From contig NZ_JADPKS010000051.1 of NCBI RefSeq assembly GCF_023074175.1, forward strand, positions 1 to 64,000: DNA of 64,000 bases. The letters are read 5' to 3'. Below, one piece after another: positions 1 through 9,717 of the stretch. Position numbers and translations under genes: made by a program. The first letter of the stretch is position 1. Each line of letters starts with the position of its first letter. The notes beneath the pieces were generated by a model. The model was not told where the DNA came from, made no database searches, and was given only the letters and a program-made list of their open reading frames with translations. The stretch comes from Bradyrhizobium sp. 139. Lineage in GTDB: Bacteria; Pseudomonadota; Alphaproteobacteria; Rhizobiales; Xanthobacteraceae.

Positions 1-132
1 GCTGGGATTGCCCCGTCTCTCATGACCTCAACTTCTCGAACCGCCCGGTGCGGACCCGCATGCCGGGTGGTGTGGCAGGGGAGCGACCCACAAGGTCGCC
101 CCCTATGCCGATTCCGCGTGGCTGAAGCGCCG

Positions 133-537
133 ATGAATGCTCCCCCTAATCCAATCGAAAACAGCTTCGAACTCGCAGCCTCGCGCTGCGCGGATCTCAC
201 GCCACTCGTTTACCAACGGCTCTTCGAACAGCATCCCGAAACGCGGGCGATGTTCCGCACGCAAGGCAGCGAGCTCGTGATGGGATCGATGCTCGCGCTG
301 ACGATCGAGGCGATTCTCGACTTCGCCGGTGATCGTCGCGGGCATTTCCGGCTGATCGCGTGCGAGGTCGCCTCGCACGATGGCTACGGCACGCCGCGCG
401 AGCTGTTCATCGCCTTCTTTGCCGTGATCAGGGATACGCTGCGCGGGTTGCTCGGCGATGAATGGTCGCCGGATGTCGCGCAGGCCTGGGACCGACTGCT
501 CATCGAGATCGACGCATTTGCCGCCGTTCAGGCCTGA
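133..537 (+). CDS. Single-domain globin (flavohaemoglobin globin-like)
   Basis: A 134-aa protein with the fold signature of the bacterial flavohaemoglobin/Vgb globin family and no reductase domain. The segment LVYQRLFEQHPETRAMF (residues 25-41) matches the helix B/C-CD region, and His82 in VASHDGYG sits where the proximal haem ligand is expected. The usual family length is about 135-150 aa, so it looks complete. The frame is open from base 22, but residues before Met at 133 look like non-coding translation, so I take 133 as the start. It probably binds haem and O2 or NO; the ligand is an inference. It stands alone, 135 bp ahead of an ABC operon on the same strand. Confidence 0.75.
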   Translation: MNAPPNPIENSFELAASRCADLTPLVYQRLFEQHPETRAMFRTQGSELVMGSMLALTIEAILDFAGDRRGHFRLIACEVASHDGYGTPRELFIAFFAVIRDTLRGLLGDEWSPDVAQAWDRLLIEIDAFAAVQA

Positions 538-672
538 CGCTTGCGCTGCACCAACACCGGTTGCGGCGATCTCGCGTGATTGCAGATTGAGTGGCATCAA
601 CTCTTGTGAGACACTTTCCGTATCGGTCGCGCAATCAATGACGCGCCGACGATAAATATATGGGAGCGAGCG

Positions 673-1695
673 ATGTCCGGGACGAAAGATTTCTCGACGA
701 CGAGGCGCGATCTTCTTCAAGCGGCGGCAACCGCCGGCGCCGGGGCTGCCATCCTCGGCGGCATGGGCATAAACCCCGCCCTTGCAGCCGAAGTCGGACG
801 AAGCGAGAAGCCGCTGAAGGCGGCGTTCTCCAATGCGGGCCTCCAGGCCACCTGGTGCGCGCAGGGCAAGCAGGCCGCGGAGTTCTGGGGCAAGCTGTTT
901 AACGTCGAGGTCACCTGGTTCGACGGCCAGCTCGATGCGGTGAAGCAGCGCGCGGCAATCGACAACATGGCCTCGCAGAAATGGGATTTCGTCGCCATCC
1001 AGGCTTTTGGCATCGGCACCCTCACCCAGCCCGTGCAGAAGATGATCGACGCCGGCACGCCCGTGATCGACATGGACACGCTGATTGCCCCTCTCGACCA
1101 GATCAACGTCCACTCTTTCCTCGCCCCCGACAACGAGTTCATGGGCGCGTCCGTGACGCAGGCGCTGTGCAACGCCATGGGCGGCAAGGGCAAGATCATC
1201 ATGACGCAGGGCGCGCTCGGCCATACCGGCGCGCAGGGCCGTGCCAAAGGCTTCAACAATGTCGTGAAGCAATTCCCTGGCATCGAGGTGCTGGATACTC
1301 AACCCGCAGATTGGGACGTCTCCAAGACCGCACGTCTCTGGGAAACCTATCTGACCAAGTACCCGCAGATCGACGCAGCGTTCTTCCACAATGACGACAT
1401 GGCGCTTGCCGCCGCCAACATCATGAAAGCGCGGGGCCGCACCAACATCCTGATCGGCGGCGTCGATGCGATGCCGCCGGCGATCCAGGCCGTGAGTGAA
1501 GGCCGCATGTTCGCGACCGTCCGCAATCCGTCCTGCCGCATCCATGGCGGCGCGATCGTCGCGGGCGTTTCCGCGGTCGTCGGCGGGGAGAAGAGCGGAC
1601 AGGGCATTCCCAAGAACGTCGTCACCGACGGTCCGGTTGTGACCAAGGCCAACGCACCCGGTATGCAGTGGATGGAGGATCACTTCCTGATCTGA
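673..1695 (+). CDS. Sugar-type ABC transporter substrate-binding protein
   Basis: A 340-aa periplasmic binding protein of the RbsB/type 1 fold (Peripla_BP_4). The N-terminus carries a twin-arginine signal: TTRRDLLQ with Arg11-Arg12, an Ala/Gly-rich hydrophobic stretch, and a likely cleavage site after ALA near residue 38. Tat export is less common than Sec export for this class. The start at 673 follows a purine-rich site (gggagcgag). It is the first gene of a three-gene importer: the ATPase begins 6 bp after its stop and the permease follows. The family imports sugars, polyols or related small molecules; the substrate cannot be read from the sequence. Confidence 0.85.
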   Translation: MSGTKDFSTTRRDLLQAAATAGAGAAILGGMGINPALAAEVGRSEKPLKAAFSNAGLQATWCAQGKQAAEFWGKLFNVEVTWFDGQLDAVKQRAAIDNMASQKWDFVAIQAFGIGTLTQPVQKMIDAGTPVIDMDTLIAPLDQINVHSFLAPDNEFMGASVTQALCNAMGGKGKIIMTQGALGHTGAQGRAKGFNNVVKQFPGIEVLDTQPADWDVSKTARLWETYLTKYPQIDAAFFHNDDMALAAANIMKARGRTNILIGGVDAMPPAIQAVSEGRMFATVRNPSCRIHGGAIVAGVSAVVGGEKSGQGIPKNVVTDGPVVTKANAPGMQWMEDHFLI

Positions 1696-1701
1696 CCCTC
1701 C

Positions 1702-3204
1702 ATGCCTGAGGGACGTCAGCCCATCCTGGAACTGCAGGGCATCACGAAGAGCTTCGGCGGCGTCGAAGCGCTTCGCGGTGTCGATTTCGCGCTCTCAGCC
1801 GGCGAGATCCACGGTCTCGTCGGCGAGAACGGCGCCGGAAAAAGCACGCTGATGAAGATCATCGCCGGCGTGCACAGCGAATTTTCCGGCCGCTTCCTGA
1901 TCGATGGGAAGCAGACGCATTTCCGCTCGGCCCGCGATGCACACGCGGCCGGCATCGCCATGGTGCACCAGGAGCTGAGCGTCGCGCCCGATCTCACAGT
2001 CGCGGAGAACGTGTTCCTGGGCAACCAGCCGACCAACCGGCTCGGCCTGGTACAATGGCGACGGATGGCGCGCGAGGCCGGCGAGCAGCTCGCCCGCTTC
2101 GGCATCGACGTCGATCCGATGAGCAGGCTCGGCGACCTCCCGATCGGGCTTCAGCAATTGATCGAGATCGCGCGCGTGCTGTTTTCCGGCGCGCGCATCG
2201 TCATCCTGGACGAGCCGACCTCCGCTCTTTCCCCGCCCGAGGTCGAACGGCTCTTTTCCACACTCCGACGATTGCGCGAGCAAGGCACCGGCATCGTCTT
2301 CATCTCGCATTTCATCGAGGACATCTTGCTTGTGTCCGACACGGTGACCGTGTTCCGCAACGGACGGAAGGTCGCCGAGACCGCGGCGGCCGCGACCAGC
2401 AAGGGTGCGCTGATCGAGGCCATGATCGGCCGCGGCGGCGAAGCGCTCGAGCACAGCTACACCGATGACCTCATGCTGCCCCGGCCGAGCGACAGCGCGG
2501 TGGTCCTGAAGGTCGACCAATTGTCGCTGGCCCGCAGCCTGAAGGACATCTCCTTCGAAGCGCGCGCCGGCGAGGTGCTCGGCGTCTACGGGTTCATGGG
2601 CTGCGGCCAGCAGGAGCTGTCGCGCATCCTCTTTGGCAAGCTGAAGCCGGACGGCGGCACGCTCGCCGTCGAGGGTAAGCCCAAAACCTTCGCCAGCACG
2701 GCGGCGGCCCGACGCGCGGGCGTGGCGCTGGTGCCGGAGAGCCGGCGCGCGATGCTGTTCCACCAGGAGCCGGTCTACAAGAACGTCTCGATCAGCATCC
2801 TCGACCGCATCTCGGCCCTGCTGCTCAAGCCGGCGCGGGAGCGCGATATCGCGAGGCGCCAGGTGGAGCAATTGCAGATCAGGCCACCGGTGGTCGGTCT
2901 CGATCTCGGCATGCTCTCCGGCGGCAACCAGCAGAAAGTCGCGCTGGCAAAATGGCTGACCTTTCCGCCGAAGCTGCTGGTGTTGTGCGAGCCGACCCGC
3001 GGCATGGATGTCGGCGCCAAGAACGACGTCATCAACATCGTCCGCGACCTCCGTGCCAAGGGGCTTGCGATCATCGTGCTGTCGACCGAGCCGGAAACGG
3101 TGCTGTCGCTGGCCGACCGCATCCTCGTGCTCAAGCGCGGCACGGTGGTGCGGGAATTCAGGAACGAGCCGGTCAGCAAGGACCGCCTGCTGCAAGCGGC
3201 GTGA
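1702..3204 (+). CDS. Sugar-type ABC transporter ATPase with two ABC domains
   Basis: A 500-aa double ATPase of the RbsA/MglA/XylG class that energises import by the neighbouring permease. Domain 1 has Walker A GENGAGKST, a signature-like LPIGLQQLIEIARVL and Walker B IVILDEPTSAL. Domain 2 has the degenerate P-loop usual for this family (GFMGCGQQEL), the signature LSGGNQQKVALAKWL and LLVLCEPTRGMDVGAK. In this last motif the usual Walker B Asp is replaced by Cys429. The gene lies 6 bp after the binding-protein gene and 12 bp before the permease, so the three are almost certainly one transcript. Confidence 0.92.
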   Translation: MPEGRQPILELQGITKSFGGVEALRGVDFALSAGEIHGLVGENGAGKSTLMKIIAGVHSEFSGRFLIDGKQTHFRSARDAHAAGIAMVHQELSVAPDLTVAENVFLGNQPTNRLGLVQWRRMAREAGEQLARFGIDVDPMSRLGDLPIGLQQLIEIARVLFSGARIVILDEPTSALSPPEVERLFSTLRRLREQGTGIVFISHFIEDILLVSDTVTVFRNGRKVAETAAAATSKGALIEAMIGRGGEALEHSYTDDLMLPRPSDSAVVLKVDQLSLARSLKDISFEARAGEVLGVYGFMGCGQQELSRILFGKLKPDGGTLAVEGKPKTFASTAAARRAGVALVPESRRAMLFHQEPVYKNVSISILDRISALLLKPARERDIARRQVEQLQIRPPVVGLDLGMLSGGNQQKVALAKWLTFPPKLLVLCEPTRGMDVGAKNDVINIVRDLRAKGLAIIVLSTEPETVLSLADRILVLKRGTVVREFRNEPVSKDRLLQAA

Positions 3205-3216
3205 CGGAGAGGTACA

Positions 3217-4245
3217 ATGGCGAGCAGTGAAACGGCTTTGGCGGCAGGTCAGCGGGCGCGGGGCATCGCGCCGTTCCTGCGCTCGCAGATGCGCAACATC
3301 GCACCGTTCCTCACCCTGATCTTCCTGTCCGCCTTCTTCGCTCTCGCCAGCCCGTCCTTCGCCACGCTGGACAATCTCGGCAACATCCTGACGCAAGTCT
3401 CCGTCACAGGCATCATCGCCGTCGGCCTCACCTTCGTGATCCTCTGCGCCGAGATCGACCTCTCGATCGCCAGCATCGCCAACGTCACCGGCATCGCGGT
3501 TGCCTACTTCACGCTGCAGGAATCCTACGTCAACATCCCCAACATTCCCCTCCCCGGCGCCGCCGCAATCCTGATGGCGATTTTGCTGTGCGCGCTGCTC
3601 GGGCTCGTCAATGCGCTGGGGCTGACCGTGATTGGCATCCCCTCCTTCATCATGACCCTCGCCATGATGCAGATCGCGGCCGGCATCTCCGCGCTGCTGG
3701 TGCGCGGCCAGATCGCCTACAAGGTGCCTGGCGTGATCACCACGCTCGGCTCAGGATCGATCGGCGGCATTCCCTGGATCGTCATCGTCGCGGCGATCAT
3801 GCTGCTCGGCGGCCATCTGGTGCTGACCTACACGCGCTTCGGCCGCTATGTCTACATGGTCGGAGGCAACCGCGAGGCGGCCGAATATTCCGGCCTCAAC
3901 GTCAAGCTCATCCTCGGTGCCGTCATGGTGATCTCGGCGGTGTGCTCCGGCATCGGCGGCATGCTCGGCGTCGCCCATTTCGGCAGCGCGCAGCAGAACG
4001 AGTTCGACACCTATTTGCTCGACTCCATCGCCGCCGTCGTCGTCGGTGGCACCAGCCTGTTCGGCGGCCGCGGCGGCATCGGCAACACCATCGTCGGCCT
4101 GTTCGTGTTAGGGGTGCTCAACAACGGCCTCGACCACGTCAACATCGACAGCTTTTTGAAGATCCTGATCCGCGGCCTCATCCTGCTGGCGGCGCTGGTG
4201 ATCAATGTTTATGCCCAGCGGCTAAGGGAAAAAGCGGCGGAGTAG
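3217..4245 (+). CDS. Sugar-type ABC transporter permease
   Basis: A 342-aa inner-membrane permease of the RbsC family (BPD_transp_2). It shows about nine to ten hydrophobic segments and the family pattern EIDLSIASIANVTG near residues 80-93, which corresponds to the EIDLSVG-type motif. The conserved GGTSLFGGRGGIGNTIVG lies in the C-terminal half. The family length is about 320-340 aa, so it is complete. It closes the importer that starts at 673. About 250 bp without a recognisable gene separate it from the convergent IclR gene. Confidence 0.9.
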   Translation: MASSETALAAGQRARGIAPFLRSQMRNIAPFLTLIFLSAFFALASPSFATLDNLGNILTQVSVTGIIAVGLTFVILCAEIDLSIASIANVTGIAVAYFTLQESYVNIPNIPLPGAAAILMAILLCALLGLVNALGLTVIGIPSFIMTLAMMQIAAGISALLVRGQIAYKVPGVITTLGSGSIGGIPWIVIVAAIMLLGGHLVLTYTRFGRYVYMVGGNREAAEYSGLNVKLILGAVMVISAVCSGIGGMLGVAHFGSAQQNEFDTYLLDSIAAVVVGGTSLFGGRGGIGNTIVGLFVLGVLNNGLDHVNIDSFLKILIRGLILLAALVINVYAQRLREKAAE

Positions 4246-4495
4246 CGCCCTCCAAACAAAAAACGCGAAAACAACCCCATGCACAGTACAAATCATTGAA
4301 GAATTTTGCGCTGGGTGGCCCAGGCCGGCGCCTCAGGGGCGTTTGACACGTCGGGCAAAACAGGCGCAAGATCACATCATGCGGCGGCACCGTGTCGCCT
4401 GAGATCCGCCGCTCGGTGCGCGCTGCGGCGAGCGCTTTTCCGGAGTGCGCGTCTCGCCGGCTTGATGCTCCTGAACCCGGCCGCCTCTTCCTGAA

Positions 4496-5305
4496 TCACG
4501 ACGTCGAGACCGATTGAGTCCGAATGTCCTGCGCGGTCTTTTGAAGCCGCACGAGATATCGTTTCTTTGCGGCGACTTCGCTCACAGTACCGGAAATCAA
4601 ATTGATGCTGATCGCGGCAACGACGCTACCACCCTGATCGCGAATAGGAACGGCGATGCCGCAAATCGCCGGATCGAGTTCGCCATCGACCCAGGCGTAG
4701 CCCCGCTCCTGCGTCAATCGCAGCTCCCGAGCGAGGCGATCGGTGTCGATGATGGTGCGTGGCGTAACTGACCTGAGCGGCGTGTTCGCCAAATGTCGGT
4801 CTCGCTGCTCCGGCGGAAGATTAGCCAGAAGCACCCGTCCCAGCGAGACGAGATGCGCGGGGAGCCGGCTGCCGATTCCGAGATTGGCCGAGAGGATACG
4901 CCGCGCCGGAAGTCTCAGGGCATAGACGATATCAGTTTCATCGAGCACGGCGAGCGCGCAGGATTCGCCGATGTCGTTGCGGAGATCTTCGAGCGCCCGC
5001 TGGGCATAGCCCCAGAACGGCAAGGCGTTCAGATAGGACAATCCAAGACCGAGAGCGCGAGGCCGCAGGCGGAAGTAACGGCCGTCGGCTTCGCAATATT
5101 TCAGCGTGACGAGGGTGGCGAGCATGCGTCGCGCCGTTGCGCGATTGAGGCCCGCGTGGACGGCGGCCTCCGAAAGCGTGTGCCGACCTGGGGATCGGCC
5201 AAGCGCTTCGATCAGGGCGAAACCTCGTTCTATCGCTCGAACATATCCATCACTCTCTTTTGGCAATTTCAAAGCCCCTTGCGGAGTCGGGCAAGCTCCG
5301 CGCAT
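4496..5305 (-). CDS. IclR family transcriptional regulator
   Basis: A 269-aa regulator with the IclR layout. The N-terminal winged helix-turn-helix (roughly residues 20-80) includes the ALIEALGRSPGRHTLSEAA type segment. The C-terminal effector domain contains VSLGRVLLANLP and a near-C-terminal GIAVPIRDQGGSVVAAISIN motif, and members sense aromatic or short organic acids through it. The gene is divergent from the MaoC/CoA-transferase cluster, 57 bp away, and probably controls it. A perfect 15-bp palindrome lies between the two starts. The ATG at 5305 is used; internal TTG starts near codons 12-15 are possible. Confidence 0.9.
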   Translation of the reverse strand: MRGACPTPQGALKLPKESDGYVRAIERGFALIEALGRSPGRHTLSEAAVHAGLNRATARRMLATLVTLKYCEADGRYFRLRPRALGLGLSYLNALPFWGYAQRALEDLRNDIGESCALAVLDETDIVYALRLPARRILSANLGIGSRLPAHLVSLGRVLLANLPPEQRDRHLANTPLRSVTPRTIIDTDRLARELRLTQERGYAWVDGELDPAICGIAVPIRDQGGSVVAAISINLISGTVSEVAAKKRYLVRLQKTAQDIRTQSVSTS

Positions 5306-5329
5306 AGTGTTTCACAAATCGACTAATTC

Positions 5330-5344
5330 GTTCGCCTGGCGAAC
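5330..5344. promoter_or_regulatory. Perfect palindrome, candidate IclR operator
   Basis: The sequence GTTCGCC-T-GGCGAAC is a perfect 7-bp inverted repeat around one base. It lies in the divergent promoter between the IclR gene (25 bp upstream of its start) and the MaoC gene (18 bp upstream of its start). IclR-family proteins generally bind short palindromes in such positions. Assignment to this regulator is inferred from location. Confidence 0.5.
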
Positions 5345-5362
5345 AATATGGGAGGAGACGCG

Positions 5363-5839
5363 ATGACGCAAGCGCCCGCATTCGAGACCGATTTCTGGAA
5401 GGACGCTAATCTGCGCAAGGTATGGGACGAGATCGTCCCCGGTGAGCCGCGCAAAACACTTCCCTACAAGCTGACTTTGGAGGCCATCCAGCTCTACTGC
5501 CGCTCGGTCGGCGAAGATCACCCGCTCTATTTCGACGAGGCTTACGCCAGGAAGACCCCGTATGGCGGGCTGATCGCGCCGCCGTCGATCCACATCTTGC
5601 TGATGTTCGCCTGCACCCCAACCGACGACTGGATGCGAACGCCGGGGACCATCAATGCCGGCCAATCCTGGAGTTACAACAAGCCGGCGCGGCCCGGCGA
5701 TACCATCACCCTGCAAGCCCGCGCACTGGATAAGTTCATCAAGCGCGAGCGCCTCTTCGTCGTCCACGACAACGTGTTCTTCAATCAGCACGGCGACGTC
5801 ATCTGTTCCGGCCGCGGCCAGACCATCCGCCCCGCTTGA
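5363..5839 (+). CDS. MaoC-like hydratase/dehydratase (first of pair)
   Basis: A 158-aa hot-dog-fold protein of the MaoC dehydratase N-terminal-like group. Motifs include YCRSVGEDHPLYFDE and YGGLIAPPS, where hydratase-2 enzymes keep the catalytic Asp/His region. The start at 5363 directly follows a strong ribosome site (ggaggag); an in-frame ATG at 5348 would place that site inside the gene. It is followed after 27 bp by a second MaoC gene. Such half-size pairs often form a heteromeric enoyl-CoA or hydroxyacyl-CoA hydratase, so this pair probably hydrates or dehydrates a CoA thioester. The substrate is unknown. Confidence 0.82.
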   Translation: MTQAPAFETDFWKDANLRKVWDEIVPGEPRKTLPYKLTLEAIQLYCRSVGEDHPLYFDEAYARKTPYGGLIAPPSIHILLMFACTPTDDWMRTPGTINAGQSWSYNKPARPGDTITLQARALDKFIKRERLFVVHDNVFFNQHGDVICSGRGQTIRPA

Positions 5840-5866
5840 TCGCAACGACAGAAAAGGAAACACGGC

Positions 5867-6319
5867 ATGAGCACCAGCTTCGAAAATCTCTCCGTCGGCG
5901 ACACTATCAACGGCCCGAAGTTCGACGTCTCGCGGGAGTCCATCCGCCTGTTCTGCGACGGATCGCTCGACTACAACCCGCTGCATCTCGACGACGACTA
6001 CATGAAGAACAGTTTCGGCAAGACCAATTTCGGCGGCATCATCATGCACGGCATGAACAATTTCGGGCTGATCACCCGAATGCTGACCGATTGGGCCTAT
6101 CCTGCCGGTGCCATTCAGCGTCGCCTGGAGACGCGCTGGCTCAAGCCGGTCAAACCCGGCGACACGATTCAGCCCTTGGGCGTGGTGAAATCCAAGCAGT
6201 CGACGCAGAAATCGCGCTGGGTGCTGATCGACGTGCTAGTCCGCAATCAGAAGGGCGAACACGTCGCAGCCGGTGAAGCCATGGTTGAATTTCCGGTATC
6301 CGGTTCAATCGCGGCCTGA
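5867..6319 (+). CDS. MaoC-like hydratase/dehydratase (second of pair)
   Basis: A 150-aa MaoC-domain protein with FCDGSLDYNPLHLDDDY and GGIIMHGMNNFGLI. These correspond to the hydratase-2 motif of Asp, then Asn-Pro-x-His, with the downstream GxxxHGM segment. It therefore retains the catalytic residues better than its upstream partner. The C-terminal half (LETRWLKPVKPGDTI) is the usual beta-sheet segment. It forms a tight pair with the preceding gene and probably acts on the acyl-CoA made by the CoA-transferase at 7449. Confidence 0.85.
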   Translation: MSTSFENLSVGDTINGPKFDVSRESIRLFCDGSLDYNPLHLDDDYMKNSFGKTNFGGIIMHGMNNFGLITRMLTDWAYPAGAIQRRLETRWLKPVKPGDTIQPLGVVKSKQSTQKSRWVLIDVLVRNQKGEHVAAGEAMVEFPVSGSIAA

Positions 6320-6431
6320 CCCCGGGCGTAACACTGCGCTTCGCAGCGCCGAGATCGGCATCGATCGCGCCAAGCCTTTACGACAACGATAACAAGACGA
6401 GCGCGCGTCGACCGCTCGATGGGAGAACGAC

Positions 6432-7421
6432 ATGAACTGGACTGCAAGGGTGAAGACGCTCCGGCTCGCTATTGGCTTGGCGCTGCTATCGCTCACGATC
6501 TCGCCGGGCTCGGCGTCTGCCCAGCAGTTTCCCCCGAGTCAGATCAAGATCGTTGTTCCGTTCCCGGCCGGCGGCACAACGGACATTCTTGCGCGCTTCA
6601 TCGCGCAATACCTCGGCGAAAAGCTCGGCGTTTCGACCATCGTGGAAAATCGCGCCGGTGCGTCAGGTACCATCGGGTCCGAGATGGTGGCGAAATCCCC
6701 GGCGGACGGCAGCGTGCTGCTGATCACCGCAACCCACCACGTCATCAATCCGAGCCTGTTCCGCAAGCTGCCATATGATACGGAAACCGCGTTCTCGCCC
6801 GTGGCCGTGGTCGCGAGCGCGCCGAACGCGCTTGTGGTTTCCAAGGATTTTCCGGCGAAGACCGTGGCCGAACTGATCGCCATGGCCAAGAAAGATCCGG
6901 GCAAGTTGTCGTTCGGCTCCTCGGGCATCGGCGGCGCCAATCATCTGTCCGGCGAGTTGTTCAAGCAAATGGCGGGCGTCGATATCGTTCACATTCCCTA
7001 CAAGGGCGCCGCGCCGGCAATGAACGATCTGCTTGGCGGCCATATCCCGATCATGTTCGACACGCTGCCGACCGTGCTTCCGGCGGCTTCGGCCGGCAAC
7101 ATCCGCGTGCTCGCCGTCACCAGCATGACGCGCGCCGCGTCGCTTCCCGATGTCCCGACGCTCGACGAGGCCGGCGTCAGAGGCTTTGAAGCCACCGCGT
7201 GGTTTGGCATGTACATGCCGGCAGCCAATGGCAATGCGGCCTATACCCGCCTAGTGGAAGTGATGAAGGAAATCCTGGCTACGCCGGCGATCGCCGAGAA
7301 GTTTGCAACTCAAGGCGTCGCTCCCGGCAAACTGTCGGGGGCTGATTTCACGCGTTTTGTGGATGCCGAAATCAAGAAATGGTCTGCCGTAGTGAAGACC
7401 GCCAACGTGCCCCTGGAATAG
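6432..7421 (+). CDS. Tripartite tricarboxylate transporter-type binding protein (Bug family)
   Basis: A 329-aa Bug/TctC family periplasmic receptor. A Sec signal peptide covers residues 1 to about 31 and ends ASAQQ. The mature protein starts with the family hallmark IKIVVPFPAGGTTDILAR, and VENRAGASGTIGSEMVAKSPADG follows as in other Bug proteins. These receptors bind carboxylates such as citrate, aromatic acids or amino-acid-like ligands. No TctA or TctB membrane subunit is adjacent, so it must either use a distant permease or act in sensing. It sits inside the MaoC/CoA-transferase cluster. Confidence 0.9.
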   Translation: MNWTARVKTLRLAIGLALLSLTISPGSASAQQFPPSQIKIVVPFPAGGTTDILARFIAQYLGEKLGVSTIVENRAGASGTIGSEMVAKSPADGSVLLITATHHVINPSLFRKLPYDTETAFSPVAVVASAPNALVVSKDFPAKTVAELIAMAKKDPGKLSFGSSGIGGANHLSGELFKQMAGVDIVHIPYKGAAPAMNDLLGGHIPIMFDTLPTVLPAASAGNIRVLAVTSMTRAASLPDVPTLDEAGVRGFEATAWFGMYMPAANGNAAYTRLVEVMKEILATPAIAEKFATQGVAPGKLSGADFTRFVDAEIKKWSAVVKTANVPLE

Positions 7422-7448
7422 GCGTACGCGGACACAGACGAAAACATT

Positions 7449-8630
7449 ATGACCGACAAGGAAGCCTTCAGTGGAATTCGCGTTCTGGATCTTAGCCAGG
7501 GCATCGCGGGACCTCATAGCGCCATGCTGCTGGCACAGCACGGCGCCGACGTCATCAAGGTGGAGCCGATCGCAGGAGATTGGGGGCGCACCCTCGGCCG
7601 CCCCTATGGTCAGAACACTGCGCACTCGATCGCCTTCAACCGGGGCAAGCGGTCGATCGCCCTTGACCTGACCAAACCGCGTGGGCTCGAAGTCGCGCGG
7701 AAGCTGATGAAACTGAGCGACGTCGTCATCGAGGCGTTCCGGCCCGGCGTGATGGCGAAATACGGTCTTGCCTATGAGGAGGCGAAGTCCGCCAATCCTG
7801 GCATCATCTATCTGTCGATCAATGGATTTGGCAGCCAGGGCCCGAACGCGATGCTGCCGGTGACAGACGCGGTGATCCAGGCCTTTTCGGGCTTGATGAC
7901 GGTCGCCCGGTCAAGCGATGGCGTGCCCAACCGTCTCACCATGATCCCGGTCGACGTCGTCACCGGTCTCTATGCGTTCCAGGCGGTCGCGACCGCATTG
8001 GTGCGCAAGTTTCGGTTTGGAACGGGCGGCTATATCGAAGCCAGCCTGATGCAGGCTGCAGCGGCATTCCAGGCGGCAAAGATCATGGAATATCATCTGG
8101 AAGGCGGCGAGCCGCAGCCGCTCTATTCTCCTGTAGCGACGATGCGTACCAGCGACGGCTATCTCAACGTCACGGCGATGCGGGAGCAGCACTTCGTTGC
8201 CCTGTGCGAAGTCATTGGACGGCCCGATGTGGCGGCCAATCCGGTCTATCAAGGCCGCGAACTGCGGATAAAAAACGAAGCGTCTCTGCTCGCGATCCTG
8301 CGTACAGAGTTCGCTAAACAGCCGACCGCCTATTGGGCGGGAAAATTGACGGCGGCCGGCGTGATGAACGCGCCCGTGCAGACTTACGGCGATTTTCTCG
8401 ATCATCCGCAAACCAAGGCTCTAAGCACGGTGGAGTATGTCGAACATCCCGGCGTCGGCACGATTGCGGTCGCGCAGATACCGGGGACGTCCCCCTTTGC
8501 GAGCCAACCGATCAGCCGCAGCCGGTCGCCTCTGGTCGGCGAACACACCGCAGGGATACTCGGTGAAATCGGTTACGCGGAGTCTGAAATCCTCGCCATG
8601 CAAACCGAGGGATCGATCGCTGGGCGATGA
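7449..8630 (+). CDS. CaiB/BaiF (family III) CoA-transferase
   Basis: A 393-aa enzyme of the formyl-CoA transferase class, which moves CoA between carboxylic acids. It opens with GIRVLDLSQGIAGPHSAMLL and carries VIKVEPIAGDWGRTLG. It has Asp169 in MIPVDVVTGLYAF, the position of the acyl-enzyme Asp in characterised family members. Length is typical (about 390-400 aa). It lies 27 bp after the Bug protein gene. A likely role is activating the imported acid to a CoA ester for the MaoC pair; substrate and donor are not readable. Confidence 0.9.
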   Translation: MTDKEAFSGIRVLDLSQGIAGPHSAMLLAQHGADVIKVEPIAGDWGRTLGRPYGQNTAHSIAFNRGKRSIALDLTKPRGLEVARKLMKLSDVVIEAFRPGVMAKYGLAYEEAKSANPGIIYLSINGFGSQGPNAMLPVTDAVIQAFSGLMTVARSSDGVPNRLTMIPVDVVTGLYAFQAVATALVRKFRFGTGGYIEASLMQAAAAFQAAKIMEYHLEGGEPQPLYSPVATMRTSDGYLNVTAMREQHFVALCEVIGRPDVAANPVYQGRELRIKNEASLLAILRTEFAKQPTAYWAGKLTAAGVMNAPVQTYGDFLDHPQTKALSTVEYVEHPGVGTIAVAQIPGTSPFASQPISRSRSPLVGEHTAGILGEIGYAESEILAMQTEGSIAGR

Positions 8631-8679
8631 TGCAAGTGACGTGGAATCGACCGATCACTCGTCGGGCGCCCCCTCCTTC

Positions 8680-9709
<1,030 letters not shown>

Positions 9710-9717
<8 letters not shown>

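Noticed and set aside
103-1683. A 526-codon open frame on the minus strand
   Set aside because: It is antisense to the globin and binding-protein genes, has low-complexity Arg/His/Asp-rich composition typical of shadow translation in high-GC DNA, and matches no protein family.
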